Shown: piece after piece, positions 41,650 to 50,924 of the stretch
Numbering within the stretch: position 1 is the stretch's first letter
How the letters are laid out: each line of letters starts with the position of its first letter
Source of the DNA: Flexibacter flexilis DSM 6793
Lineage (GTDB): Bacteria; Bacteroidota; Bacteroidia; Cytophagales; Flexibacteraceae
DNA length: 64,000 bases
Assembly: GCF_900112255.1 (NCBI RefSeq)
Contig: NZ_FOLE01000012.1
Location: 18,927-82,926 of the forward strand
Direction of reading: 5' to 3'
Notes under the pieces: generated by a model
The model's database searches: none
What the model was told of the DNA's origin: nothing
Seen by the model: only the letters and a program-made list of their open reading frames with translations
Made by a program: the position numbers and the translations under genes

Positions 41650-42012
41650 TTAATAGGTTTCAAATTCGAAAGGAATTTCTACCAATTCCGAGAATTCTTG
41701 ACCTGCTTCTTCCATATCTTCGTCATCTTCATGGAAATACCAAACCACGCTGGCATTATCCACATCTTCCAATTTAGAAAGAATATCTAAAATAAGTTTA
41801 GATGAGGCTGTGTTAAAGTATTCAAGTTTGAAGACGAATTTAGTCTCTGAATTAGGGCCATCGCTATATTTTTCAAGCCAGTCTAACACAGGTTGATAAA
41901 ATTCGGCAGTATCTTCAGGAAGTGAACGGCCAGATATTTCAAAAATACCATTTTTGCTATCTAAGATGATTTTGGGGGTATCCTCCGTACCTTCAAGGCT
42001 TATGATTTCCAT
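41650..42012 (-). CDS. SiaC-family (DUF1987) regulatory phosphoprotein
   Basis: This 120-aa protein matches the SiaC family. In Pseudomonas aeruginosa, SiaC is phosphorylated at Thr68 by SiaB and dephosphorylated by SiaA; the unphosphorylated form activates the diguanylate cyclase SiaD. Here Thr68 is conserved at the same number, in YFNTASSK, and the FEISGRSLPED motif of the family is present. It lies 48 nt after the SiaB-like gene and downstream of a PP2C receptor, so all three partners are together. No SiaD-like cyclase is in the window. It is the last gene of the operon, before a terminator. Confidence 0.9.
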   Translation of the reverse strand: MEIISLEGTEDTPKIILDSKNGIFEISGRSLPEDTAEFYQPVLDWLEKYSDGPNSETKFVFKLEYFNTASSKLILDILSKLEDVDNASVVWYFHEDDEDMEEAGQEFSELVEIPFEFETY

Positions 42013-42060
42013 ATATTATAAAAGATTTTTTTGTCGAAAAATAAAACCGTAGCTTAACTA

Positions 42061-42612
42061 CTAGTCCAGAGCTTTACGTGAAATAGTGGTTTTGAGCGAG
42101 AAGAAAAACACATTGTTTTCCAATGGTTCGAAGTCGTATTCAAGTTTTTGTCCAGACTTACGCGCCATATCAACAAAACCCAAACCAGCACCTCCTTTAT
42201 CCGAAAGGTCTCCGTTTTTAATAATTTCTTTGTACAAAGCCTTCAGACCTTCTTTGTCTAAGCTATTAATTTCGTCGAGTTTGTTGCGAAGCAAATCTAC
42301 TTTATCACCTTTGATAGGGTTACCAGAAGTAATAACATAGTCGTCGTTTTCTTTTCCTATCATAAAGATAGCACTGTTTCGCATATCAACAACAGCAGAA
42401 AACTCGTCGGCGTGCTTAACAATATTTTGTAAGCATTCCACCATCACGTTAAACACTTTACGTTTAATGCCCGACTCTTCCCCAATGGAATCCATATTAC
42501 GCTCAGCCATCGAAAGGACAGACTTGGTAATCTCTTGGGTGAATTCACCTTCGTAAACCAGCATCAACTTTCTGGATACCATGGTTTTGTGGAGTTCATA
42601 AATATATTTCAT
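42061..42612 (-). CDS. SiaB-family (DUF6272) Ser/Thr kinase-like protein
   Basis: This 183-aa protein resembles SiaB, the kinase that phosphorylates SiaC. It has a GHKL-type ATPase-like layout: the N-box-like MVECLQNIVKHADE (about 56-69), and GGAGLGFVDMARKSG near the C-terminus in the ATP-lid area. In Pseudomonas the protein phosphorylates SiaC on Thr68 in balance with the SiaA phosphatase. The gap from the receptor phosphatase gene is 147 nt, so there could be an internal promoter, though I see none with good consensus. SiaC follows after 48 nt. Confidence 0.85.
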   Translation of the reverse strand: MKYIYELHKTMVSRKLMLVYEGEFTQEITKSVLSMAERNMDSIGEESGIKRKVFNVMVECLQNIVKHADEFSAVVDMRNSAIFMIGKENDDYVITSGNPIKGDKVDLLRNKLDEINSLDKEGLKALYKEIIKNGDLSDKGGAGLGFVDMARKSGQKLEYDFEPLENNVFFFSLKTTISRKALD

Positions 42613-42759
42613 AGACGCTTGATTTGGGAGCTTATTTATTTTACTGCATCATTAAGTTCTTTAATCGAACAAACTTGGCCGTGCAATATATCATTTCGAG
42701 GCCAATATTATAAAGTTTTTGTGGAAAATAATTTATTTTTTTCAAGTTTATTTCAAGAA

Positions 42760-45700
42760 CTATAATCTGATACCAATCATCAGAACGTCGTCGGTTTGTT
42801 TTCCATCACCTTTCCATTCTTCAAATTCTGTATCATAAATATTAGATAGTTCCATCATTGGTTTGCTGCCATTATTTTGCAATATCTCGCGAATGCGTTT
42901 TGGCGAAAACTTGCGATTATCCCTGCCACCGAATTGGTCTGGGAAGCCGTCGGAGCAGAATACCAACACATCACCATCGTTGTAATCAATAGTTCTTGTC
43001 GCGAAATTCGAGCGGTTTTTGTATTGGCCACCACCGATAGGGAACTTATCTCCTTTGATTTCTTCCAACTCACCATTAGCCGACAAGTAATAAAGCGGAC
43101 GGTGCGCACCCGAAAACTGCATTTGACGAGTCGTTTTATTGATACGGCACAAGGCAATATCCATACCGTCACGCGTGGCACTATCGCCACCATCTTGGCG
43201 CAATGTTTTGGTTACGGCTTCATCAAGCGAATCTAAAATAGTACCCGTATCCGAGAAATCTTTCAATACGTTGTTGAGCAAGAAATAACCAATCAACGAA
43301 ATCAAAGCACCCGGTACGCCGTGTCCCGTACAGTCCACTGCCGCAATAAAAATATCATCATCTTTTTGCAAGAACCAAGGGAAGTCACCACTCACCACGT
43401 CGCGCGGTTTGTACAAAATAAACGAATCAGGGAACGTGTATTGTATCGTTTCGTTGTCTGGCAAAATGGCCACCTGAATACGTTTGGCGTAGTTAATACT
43501 TTCCGTAATTTTCTTGTTTTTGGTCTGAATCTCCAATTCGATGAGCTTACGTTCGGTAATATCATGCGATACAAGAAGCACCGATTCAAGGCGTTGCTCT
43601 TCGTTATATTCAGGAATGGCACTTACGTGCATCATTCTATTGCCCATGAACGAATTGAAATCAATTTCGGTCGCAACTTTATCTTGTTTTTCAAGCACTT
43701 GGTCAATAATGTTGCGCCAAGCCTCCAACAAGCCGCCTTCCAATGATGTTTCATTGATATTGGTACGCAACAAATCACTTGGTTTCACACCTGTATATTG
43801 TTCGATTACAGGGTTGATATAGAAGAACTTCCCTTCTTTATTTACGCGCGTAATAAGGTCGGGACTATTCTCAGAAAGTGCCTGCATTTGGCCACGCATA
43901 CGCGACTCTTTCTCTGCTCTGCGTCGTTCGGTAATATCGCGAGAGTTCACTACGATACCTTCAATAGCAGGATCGGAAAGTAAGTTTGTACCAGTCGCTT
44001 CCAACCAAATACGTTCTCCATTTTTGCGCATATAGCTAAACTGAATCGTAATGGTATGGTCTGGGTCAGCCATAAGGTCTGCGAACATTTTATCAACAGC
44101 AGCCACACCTTCTTCATGCACATATACAATGTCTTTGATGCCAATCATCTCCTCTGGACGATAGCCCAAAATCTTCTCTACCGAAGGGCTGATATAACGA
44201 ATAGTTCCGTCTTCTTCGTAGATAGTAATAACTTCGGAAGCGTTTTCCAAAAGCACCTGCATACGTTTTTGGGTGCGATTTACCTCTTCGATTTGTTCTT
44301 CTAATTGAATGTTAGAACGCTTCAACTCTTCTTGTGTCGCAGCCATTTCCTCTGCATTTTGGCGCAACTCTTCTTGTTGTTGTTGCAACTCAAAACTCAT
44401 CTTTTGTGATGCGGCCAACAAGTTACGAGTACGTTCGTTTACCTGAATATTGAAGATGGTACGCGCAATGATTTGGCTAATCTCTTGTACAAAACGTACC
44501 TGAGCAGGTGCAAAACGCTCAAAACCAGCCAATTCCAACACGCCATTTACTTCTTCGTTGGTAATAAGCGGCACAATAAGGATACAGCTCGGACGGCGGT
44601 CGCCAAGCAAACCTGACGTAATACTCACATAGTCATAAGGAATTTCGGTGCGCAAAATTGTATCTTGCTCAATGGCAGCTTGCCCGACAAGGCCTTCACC
44701 AAAATTAAATTTAGCAGATAAGTATTTCTTTTTATTGTATGCGTAGCTTGACTTCAGCTCAATAGACGTTTTGCCGTTTTCCTGTCTGTCCACTACATAA
44801 AACGCGCCTTGTATTGCCCCAACTTTATTGGTAATAAAAGAAACGATTTCGTCGCCTAAGCTGGCAATTTCATTGTGTCGGCGCAAAATTTCGCCAATTT
44901 CGGCCACCCCGCGAACAATCCAGTTACGTTCATCATCACGTTTGGAAGCATCTTGAAGGCTTTGGCGCATGTTCATCAACGACACGCCCAAAGTATCGCC
45001 TTCGCTCATTGGCTTAAAGTCAGCCTGAAAATCACCTTCCCCGATTTTGTGCGCAAAGTTGGCTGTACGTTTCAAACCTTCCACCAATTGGTTTACTGTT
45101 GCCGTCATTTCGCCAATCTCGTCACTGCTTCTTTGTTGAATCTGGTTAGGCAGAATCCCTTTACCCAAAAGCAACATGGTTTCTTTCAAGTTGAGCAATG
45201 GGTTTGTAAGTGCACGAGAAAATATTGTTGTTACAATCGCGCTCACCAAGAAAATAAGCAAGCCAACCGAGAAAAATATAAGTTTTAGTTTTTGGGTCGG
45301 CTCTAAAACCTCTGATTGATCTATTTTCACGACCATACCCCAATTCACGATAGGCAAATAACGCCAAGCCGAAAGCGTAACTTCGCGGCGGTAATCAGTT
45401 TCCACGCCAAAGCCATTTTGTTTTTTTACGGCTTCTTGCAATGGTCTCATGGAGGCCTCGCCTACGATTACTTCTTTGCGTAAGGCCGCTCCGTCGTGGT
45501 GGCGAAGTGAGTTTTGGAACACTACTTTGCGACTACCTTCAAAGAGCTTACCGACAATTGTTTCGCCTGTTTTACCCAACCCAATTGTATCTTGAATAAG
45601 GCCGTAAAGTTCGGTCATATTCAATTTACCTATGATGATACCCCCCACATGGTCTGCCTCGTCTTTGATAGGAGCGGCCAACAACATATACAAATGGTTG

Positions 45701-46242
45701 TCAATTCCTTTATATACGCTACTGAAATAAACGCCTTTAGCAGCTTCGCGGAGAGTATTGCCATCTGGGTCATTGAACGATTCGGCGGTTTGCTCATCGT
45801 CATTACCTTCATGGGCATTGTACAAAAACTTGCCGTCAGGACTAACCAAATACAAATTGGCATACCCATACGTTTCGAGCAAAGGGTCAAGAATCGGCTT
45901 AAAATCAACTGTTGGAGCAGCTGCCGCACCAAAATCTACAGACTCCGCAGCGGCCATAGCCTCTAATCCGTCGGCAGCGGGTGCGCCACTATTAGCACGC
46001 AATGCATCTTTCAGCACCGATAATTCTTGCAAAAATTTAAGTCGTGTTTGCTGATTTTTGAAATAACTATCAATACGCTGTGCCTTAATATCTGCAATTA
46101 CATTGATGCTTTCCATATAGCGATTCATCACCGCCTGTTGGCTCAACTTAAAAGCAATGAAGCTCAGTATCACCACAGAAAGCATAACTACCGCCAACAC
46201 GGTCATTGTTATTTTTTTCCCTACTGTTATTTTTCTAAACAT
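42760..46242 (-). CDS. Receptor PP2C phosphatase: Cache-HAMP-GAF-PAS-PAS-SpoIIE, SiaA-like
   Basis: This 1160-aa inner-membrane protein has two transmembrane segments (about 12-33 and 319-341) with a Cache-type periplasmic domain between them, HAMP-like segments (about 345-440), GAF (445-605), coiled coil (605-665), PAS (665-775 and 785-900) and a C-terminal PP2C phosphatase (920-1160). Metal-binding aspartates are Asp953 (SGDF), Asp970 (VDCTGHG), Asp1098 (SDG) and Asp1151. It is expected to dephosphorylate the SiaC-like protein encoded downstream in response to a periplasmic or internal cue, as SiaA does. It is much larger than SiaA, which lacks PAS and GAF parts. It is fourth in the operon, 43 nt after the membrane GAF gene. 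Confidence 0.9.
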   Translation of the reverse strand: MFRKITVGKKITMTVLAVVMLSVVILSFIAFKLSQQAVMNRYMESINVIADIKAQRIDSYFKNQQTRLKFLQELSVLKDALRANSGAPAADGLEAMAAAESVDFGAAAAPTVDFKPILDPLLETYGYANLYLVSPDGKFLYNAHEGNDDEQTAESFNDPDGNTLREAAKGVYFSSVYKGIDNHLYMLLAAPIKDEADHVGGIIIGKLNMTELYGLIQDTIGLGKTGETIVGKLFEGSRKVVFQNSLRHHDGAALRKEVIVGEASMRPLQEAVKKQNGFGVETDYRREVTLSAWRYLPIVNWGMVVKIDQSEVLEPTQKLKLIFFSVGLLIFLVSAIVTTIFSRALTNPLLNLKETMLLLGKGILPNQIQQRSSDEIGEMTATVNQLVEGLKRTANFAHKIGEGDFQADFKPMSEGDTLGVSLMNMRQSLQDASKRDDERNWIVRGVAEIGEILRRHNEIASLGDEIVSFITNKVGAIQGAFYVVDRQENGKTSIELKSSYAYNKKKYLSAKFNFGEGLVGQAAIEQDTILRTEIPYDYVSITSGLLGDRRPSCILIVPLITNEEVNGVLELAGFERFAPAQVRFVQEISQIIARTIFNIQVNERTRNLLAASQKMSFELQQQQEELRQNAEEMAATQEELKRSNIQLEEQIEEVNRTQKRMQVLLENASEVITIYEEDGTIRYISPSVEKILGYRPEEMIGIKDIVYVHEEGVAAVDKMFADLMADPDHTITIQFSYMRKNGERIWLEATGTNLLSDPAIEGIVVNSRDITERRRAEKESRMRGQMQALSENSPDLITRVNKEGKFFYINPVIEQYTGVKPSDLLRTNINETSLEGGLLEAWRNIIDQVLEKQDKVATEIDFNSFMGNRMMHVSAIPEYNEEQRLESVLLVSHDITERKLIELEIQTKNKKITESINYAKRIQVAILPDNETIQYTFPDSFILYKPRDVVSGDFPWFLQKDDDIFIAAVDCTGHGVPGALISLIGYFLLNNVLKDFSDTGTILDSLDEAVTKTLRQDGGDSATRDGMDIALCRINKTTRQMQFSGAHRPLYYLSANGELEEIKGDKFPIGGGQYKNRSNFATRTIDYNDGDVLVFCSDGFPDQFGGRDNRKFSPKRIREILQNNGSKPMMELSNIYDTEFEEWKGDGKQTDDVLMIGIRL

Positions 46243-46285
46243 AGCTTGTTAGAGGGGGTAGCTTAAATTAATATCGGACTAACTA

Positions 46286-47149
46286 CTATAATTCTTCGAC
46301 AATTTTTTCATAATTATTGCCAATGGTACTGGCCAGCATCGGCGCGGCAGCTTCGATGAGTTGCTCTTCTGTTGCATCAAAAATAGCAAAAGAGGCTACT
46401 TCCACAACCGCTATTACATGACCGTTTTCGTCTTTAATTGGCGCAATAATCATAGATTTAGGACTGGACTTGCCCAAACCAGAGAGTACCGTAACATATC
46501 CTTCAGGAATTGCTTTAATGTTAATGAGTTGCGCATCTTTGGCCACTTGTCCCGTAAGCCCTTCGCCCCAACCATAGCTTACTTTTCTTTTTTCGGTAGA
46601 GAAATATGCATAACTACTCACCATGTGTAACGTTTGATCGGCGCGAACCACAAACAATGCACCTTGTACGGCTTGGATTTCTTCGCACAAAACCATCATC
46701 AAGGCTTCGAGTTCGCCCAAACCTGTTTTTTGAGGTGCATTCGCAAGGTGTTGCATGAGATTATTTTTGCGTTCCTGCAGAATCTCAGCGAGCGACTGCT
46801 CTTCTTTTTGCTCTTCGGCCTCTTTCTTACTACTGTCAGTATCTTCTTCTTTGATCGTTTCCACGTAGATAATTTCACGTTGTTTGGAAACTTCATTAAA
46901 ATACAAAACCGTAAACAGTAATGTACACAGAGCAGCCAGCAGTGGCACACTTAATATCAAAGAAATCTGCGTGGCTATTGGTTTGACGGCGTTAATGTGC
47001 GCTGCGCTCGAAAGACTCAAGCGGTTGGCCACATCCATCTGAAAACTAATCATATAGTTTACAACAAGCCCTACTCCTACAACAAAAACAGTCATAGAAA
47101 TAACACCTAACCACTTATACAAATTACGTGATGCGGATTGTACCTTCAT
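46286..47149 (-). CDS. Membrane GAF-domain protein
   Basis: This 287-aa protein has two transmembrane segments (about 13-34 and 62-83), a charged, Glu/Lys-rich linker (about 96-130) that looks like a coiled coil, and a C-terminal GAF domain (about 140-285) with GWGEGLTGQVAKDAQLI, closely resembling the GAF of the receptor phosphatase encoded next. No catalytic motif is seen, so it is probably a sensor or adaptor. Its start overlaps the end of cheB by 4 nt, showing tight co-translation. The Glu/Gln-rich linker could be a target for CheR and CheB; this is speculation. Confidence 0.82.
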   Translation of the reverse strand: MKVQSASRNLYKWLGVISMTVFVVGVGLVVNYMISFQMDVANRLSLSSAAHINAVKPIATQISLILSVPLLAALCTLLFTVLYFNEVSKQREIIYVETIKEEDTDSSKKEAEEQKEEQSLAEILQERKNNLMQHLANAPQKTGLGELEALMMVLCEEIQAVQGALFVVRADQTLHMVSSYAYFSTEKRKVSYGWGEGLTGQVAKDAQLINIKAIPEGYVTVLSGLGKSSPKSMIIAPIKDENGHVIAVVEVASFAIFDATEEQLIEAAAPMLASTIGNNYEKIVEEL

Positions 47150-47751
47150 TTGTTCGTAACGTATTTTTTATTTACCTCTATTAAAAAATCAATGATTTGG
47201 CTTACTTTATAAATATAATCTATTTCAGTAAGTTTTTGAGCAGCGACAGGCATTGTATCTATCATACACTCAGACGGTTCTTGTATAATAGTCAGGCCGC
47301 CTTTGTCTTTGATGCGCTTCATGCCCATTGCTCCATCTTTATTCGCTCCAGAGAGCAAGATACCAATTAGTTTGTCTTTATACACATACGCTGAGGTTTC
47401 CAATGTAATATCAATGGCTGGGCGCGAATTATTTATCATTTCTTCCGTAGAAAGCGCAAAAGAATTACCCAGTTCTACAGACATATGATAATTGGCAGGA
47501 GCTAAATAAACACAACCTTTTTTGATGGCTTCTTTATCATCTGGCTCACTAACAGGCATGGTACTTTTGATAGATAATGCCTCCACAAAACCATGACGCA
47601 CGTGTTTGAGACGATGCAAACTCATGATGATAGGAAGTTGAAAATTACTGGGTAAGCTCGACAATATTTTTGTAATCCCCTGAAAACTACCCGCCGAACC
47701 CCCAATGACCACAGCCTTGTAACGGTTATGTATATGTTCTTGTCTTATCAT
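47146..47751 (-). CDS. CheB-type methylesterase without receiver domain
   Basis: This 201-aa protein is the catalytic domain of CheB alone. The nucleophile Ser19 is in VIGGSAGS, the catalytic His46 in MSLHRLKH and the catalytic Asp in SGANKDGAMG. CheB demethylates and deamidates receptor glutamyl residues. Canonical CheB has an N-terminal receiver; here none precedes the domain, so phosphorylation cannot regulate it in the usual way. It follows cheR by 24 nt and overlaps the GAF gene by 4 nt. No methyl-accepting receptor gene lies in the window. Confidence 0.9.
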   Translation of the reverse strand: MIRQEHIHNRYKAVVIGGSAGSFQGITKILSSLPSNFQLPIIMSLHRLKHVRHGFVEALSIKSTMPVSEPDDKEAIKKGCVYLAPANYHMSVELGNSFALSTEEMINNSRPAIDITLETSAYVYKDKLIGILLSGANKDGAMGMKRIKDKGGLTIIQEPSECMIDTMPVAAQKLTEIDYIYKVSQIIDFLIEVNKKYVTNK

Positions 47752-47775
47752 TATGCCGTCGGTACTGTGGTTTAA

Positions 47776-48600
47776 CTAATCCTTTATTTTCTTGTAAATT
47801 TTTTCTTCATTATTGGCCACGATGAATTTATTTGAAATTTCGCACCAGATTAAAGACTCCTTAGAGCCAATAGCTAAATAGCCGTATTTAAACAAACTTT
47901 CATGCAAAACAGACAAAACTCTATTTTGTAAGGTTTGATTAAAATAAATCATCACATTGCGACAAAGAATCAGGTCAAATTTAGAAAAAGCCTGCCCCAT
48001 TACAAGGTCTTGCTCTCTAAAAGAGACATTTTCTACCAAGGACTTATCCATTACCGCAAAGCCATTATCTTCTTTGTAATAATCCTTGAGCGAACCTGCA
48101 CCCTGAAAACGAATATAATTTTTCTCGTTCACGTCCATGTTCTTCATTGCATAACGCCCCATTCTGGCTTTGGCCAAAATCTCGCGATCAAGATCCGTAG
48201 CTACGATTTTTGCTTTGTCAAGCATATTCATTTCCTTGAGCATAATGGCCATAGAAAATACTTCCTCGCCCGACGAACAGCCTGCGTGCCAGATACTTAT
48301 CTTGTCGTGATTGAGCATGATATTGGGAATCACTTTATCACGCAAAATACGCCAAAAAGATGGGTCACGGAACATCTCCGTTACGTTTACCGTAATCTCA
48401 GACACAAAATATTGAAAATACGCTGGATTCGTCTCCAATTTCTTCATCAAAGCGTCCACTGAACTGAGGCGATCAAGTTCCAAAAGCCTCAAAATCCGAC
48501 GTTTAAATGAAGAAATAGCATAATTGGAGAAATCGTAATTATATTTTTCTTTGATTAACGTAGTTAGCTTTCTTAATTCTGCTATTTCAATATCCTGCAT
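47776..48600 (-). CDS. CheR-type glutamate methyltransferase
   Basis: This 274-aa protein has the CheR layout: an N-terminal helical domain (about 1-80, including YDFSNYAISSFKRRILR) and a SAM-dependent methyltransferase domain (about 85-274) with WHAGCSSGEEVFS as the SAM-binding motif and LILCRNVMIYFN. It transfers methyl groups to receptor glutamates. It is the first gene of the operon; no strong promoter motif was found in the 179-nt gap upstream. No chemoreceptor, CheA or CheW genes are in the window. Confidence 0.93.
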   Translation of the reverse strand: MQDIEIAELRKLTTLIKEKYNYDFSNYAISSFKRRILRLLELDRLSSVDALMKKLETNPAYFQYFVSEITVNVTEMFRDPSFWRILRDKVIPNIMLNHDKISIWHAGCSSGEEVFSMAIMLKEMNMLDKAKIVATDLDREILAKARMGRYAMKNMDVNEKNYIRFQGAGSLKDYYKEDNGFAVMDKSLVENVSFREQDLVMGQAFSKFDLILCRNVMIYFNQTLQNRVLSVLHESLFKYGYLAIGSKESLIWCEISNKFIVANNEEKIYKKIKD

Positions 48601-48779
48601 ACAGTATCCCCGTTTTGATAGGTTTTGTCATTTTGTTTCGTTTCGTCTTGCTCTTTTCGAGTTCAAATACAAGACAGTGGCCAACAGTGTGGTTGGAAGG
48701 TTATTTTACTCTAACTTGGCCGTAAGTATAATAAAAAAAATGAAAGAAGTACAAGTACCACGTGCTTTTTTTGATAATA

Positions 48780-49949
48780 TTATAGCATGCCCTTCGTTGT
48801 AGGTAGTTCATTTATTTGGTCAGCGTTTCGTTGAGCAGCCATCCTAATCGCCTTCGCTACGGCCTTGAATATCGCTTCAATTTTATGATGTTCATTTTGT
48901 CCTTCTGCCTTGATATTGAGGTTACAAGCTGCCGCATCACTAAATGATTTGAAGAAATGATAGAACATTTCCGTCGGCATATCTCCTACTTTTTCTCTGC
49001 GAAAATCTGCTTCCCATACCAGCCAATTTCTACCCGAAAAATCTATAGCAGCTTGTACCAAAACATCGTCCATTGGCAACAGAAAACCATAACGATTGAT
49101 GCCTTTTTTCTCGCCCAAAGCCTGCTTATAGGCCATTCCCAAAGCCAAAGCTGCGTCTTCGATGGTGTGATGCTCGTCTACGTGCAAATCGCCCTGCACA
49201 CGAACCCACAAATCTGCCCCCGAATGCTTGCCCAACTGCTCAAGCATGTGGTCAAAAAATCCTAACCCTGTCTTAATATCCGTTTTACCCGTCCCGTCCA
49301 GATTCAATTTTACATGAATTTTGGTTTCGTGCGTGTCGCGTATCACATCGGCCATTCGTGGCGGCATTCTCAAAAAATTCAGGATTTCATTCCAATCCGA
49401 AGCCACCAAACTGACCGTTTTTTTATCAAAATTAGCTACGTTTCCTTCTTTTTCAAGCACTTGTGCGCCGCTCTCCTCATGTTTGTCGAACAAATGAAAG
49501 CCTTGCCCCAACAAAATAGCTTTGGCGCCAAGGTTATATGCCAATTGCGCATCAGTGAGGCGGTCGCCAATCACAAAAGAGTTGGCAAGGTCGTAATCAG
49601 CCGAAAAATATTGCCCTAACATTCCCGTTCGTGGTTTGCGATTCGGGCTATTTTCGTGTTCAAAACTAGGGTCTATATGCATATGAGCAAAAGTAACATC
49701 TTCGCCAGCAAGCGTCTGTAACATTGCATTATGCGCAGGCCAAAAGGTTTCTTCAGGAAAAGAATTAGTTCCTAACCCATCTTGATTAGTTACCATTACT
49801 AGTTCATAATCCAGTTGCGTGGCAATTTGGTGTAAAGCCGTAATCGCGTGTGGCAAAAATGCCAGTTTTTCTAATGAATCTACCTGAAAATCAGTAGGTG
49901 GCTCGGCAATAATCGTTCCGTCGCGGTCAATGAACAATACTTTTTTCAT
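48780..49949 (-). CDS. hisB: Bifunctional histidinol-phosphatase / imidazoleglycerol-phosphate dehydratase
   Basis: This 389-aa enzyme catalyses steps 6 and 8 of histidine biosynthesis. The N-terminal HAD domain (about 1-170) begins FIDRDGTI with the two catalytic aspartates and includes a Zn-binding Cys/His-like region. The C-terminal dehydratase (about 200-389) has the metal-binding motifs FFDHMLEQ and [10 protein letters not shown] plus FYHFFKSF and NEHHKIEA. Fused HisB is known in several proteobacteria and Bacteroidota. It is separate from hisIE, which lies 31 kb away. A -7-like box TAAATTTG (49975-49982) lies upstream, with only a weak -33. Confidence 0.96.
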   Translation of the reverse strand: MKKVLFIDRDGTIIAEPPTDFQVDSLEKLAFLPHAITALHQIATQLDYELVMVTNQDGLGTNSFPEETFWPAHNAMLQTLAGEDVTFAHMHIDPSFEHENSPNRKPRTGMLGQYFSADYDLANSFVIGDRLTDAQLAYNLGAKAILLGQGFHLFDKHEESGAQVLEKEGNVANFDKKTVSLVASDWNEILNFLRMPPRMADVIRDTHETKIHVKLNLDGTGKTDIKTGLGFFDHMLEQLGKHSGADLWVRVQGDLHVDEHHTIEDAALALGMAYKQALGEKKGINRYGFLLPMDDVLVQAAIDFSGRNWLVWEADFRREKVGDMPTEMFYHFFKSFSDAAACNLNIKAEGQNEHHKIEAIFKAVAKAIRMAAQRNADQINELPTTKGML

Positions 49950-50023
49950 TGGAAAAAATAAAATATTGAAGAGGCAAATTTAAAAAAAATACAATATTCT
50001 CCAGCTTAATTTTTGGGATAAAA

Positions 50024-50830
50024 TTAGTCATTTTGTACCACACGCCGAATCGTCATGAATCGCTGTTGATAATAAGCATCGCTTAGGTTGTTGATTGTTA
50101 CACCTTTAGATACTGCCGCATGCAAAAAACGAATCGGTTGGCCTTTTTCAGAAATAATCATACCAACGTGTCCGACTTTGCGCGGCGTAGTTTGGTATGG
50201 CATAAAAAAGATCAAATCACCTTTACGCGCGTCCGAAACACTCACCTCCTCGCCCAACAATGCTTGTTCGTGCGAAAAAAACGGTAGCGTAAAGCCATAA
50301 TTTGAAAACACAAAACGCATAAAACCCGAACAGTCCAGCCCATCTTGCCCGTAACGTGTGCCTAATTTCGTTTTTCCGTAAGCAATGGCCTTATCTGCCT
50401 CAAAAATTGTGTACGGAATCGTGTCTGTGGTCATATTTTCAAATCCGTCCACAGGCTTTACTATTTTTCCCGATTTATTGTAATATTCCACTACTGCGCC
50501 GTGTATTGGGTGGTAATATTGCACCGAAAATAATCCTTTTTCAAAAACAGGCACAGCCGCCGAAGAGTCGGTTTCATCATAATAATAATTGGTGTTTATC
50601 AACTCTTTACCTTTTTTATTAATAAAAAACCAATTGCCTTCTTTGACCACAGCGGCCAGTTTTCCATCAAAAGGCAAGGCTTTCGCATAGCGAGTAGGAA
50701 TTATATTTTTCCCTGAAGCATCGCAATACCCCCAAAGTCCATTACTTTGGCAAGGCATGAGTTTCTGGGCAAGTGTATTCACTGAAAAACAGGCAGTTAT
50801 GGCCAATATTAAAGCAAATATTTTTTTCAT
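50024..50830 (-). CDS. Exported NlpC/P60 peptidase with WG repeats
   Basis: This 268-aa protein has a signal peptide (1-21), about three WG-type beta repeats (about 25-135, with GLWGYCDASGK and NWFFINKKGK) and an NlpC/P60 catalytic domain (about 150-265). The catalytic Cys167 is in DCSGFM, with His221 (VGHVGM) and His237. NlpC/P60 enzymes cleave peptidoglycan stem peptides; the WG part may bind the substrate or partners. The gene is divergent from tatD, across a spacer that has a direct repeat and a palindrome (50925-50959). Confidence 0.9.
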   Translation of the reverse strand: MKKIFALILAITACFSVNTLAQKLMPCQSNGLWGYCDASGKNIIPTRYAKALPFDGKLAAVVKEGNWFFINKKGKELINTNYYYDETDSSAAVPVFEKGLFSVQYYHPIHGAVVEYYNKSGKIVKPVDGFENMTTDTIPYTIFEADKAIAYGKTKLGTRYGQDGLDCSGFMRFVFSNYGFTLPFFSHEQALLGEEVSVSDARKGDLIFFMPYQTTPRKVGHVGMIISEKGQPIRFLHAAVSKGVTINNLSDAYYQQRFMTIRRVVQND

Positions 50831-50924
50831 GTGTTTATAGTTTTTCGTAGAAGCGAATATAACAGAAACAAATAAAACTATATTATGTTTTTTTGAAATG
50901 AGGCATTTGTAGTAATGTTTTTGA

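Noticed and set aside
48740..48802. A 20-codon ORF on the plus strand (ATG at 48740) overlapping the end of hisB.
   Set aside because: No ribosome-binding or promoter evidence, and its last codons run antisense into hisB; best explained by chance.
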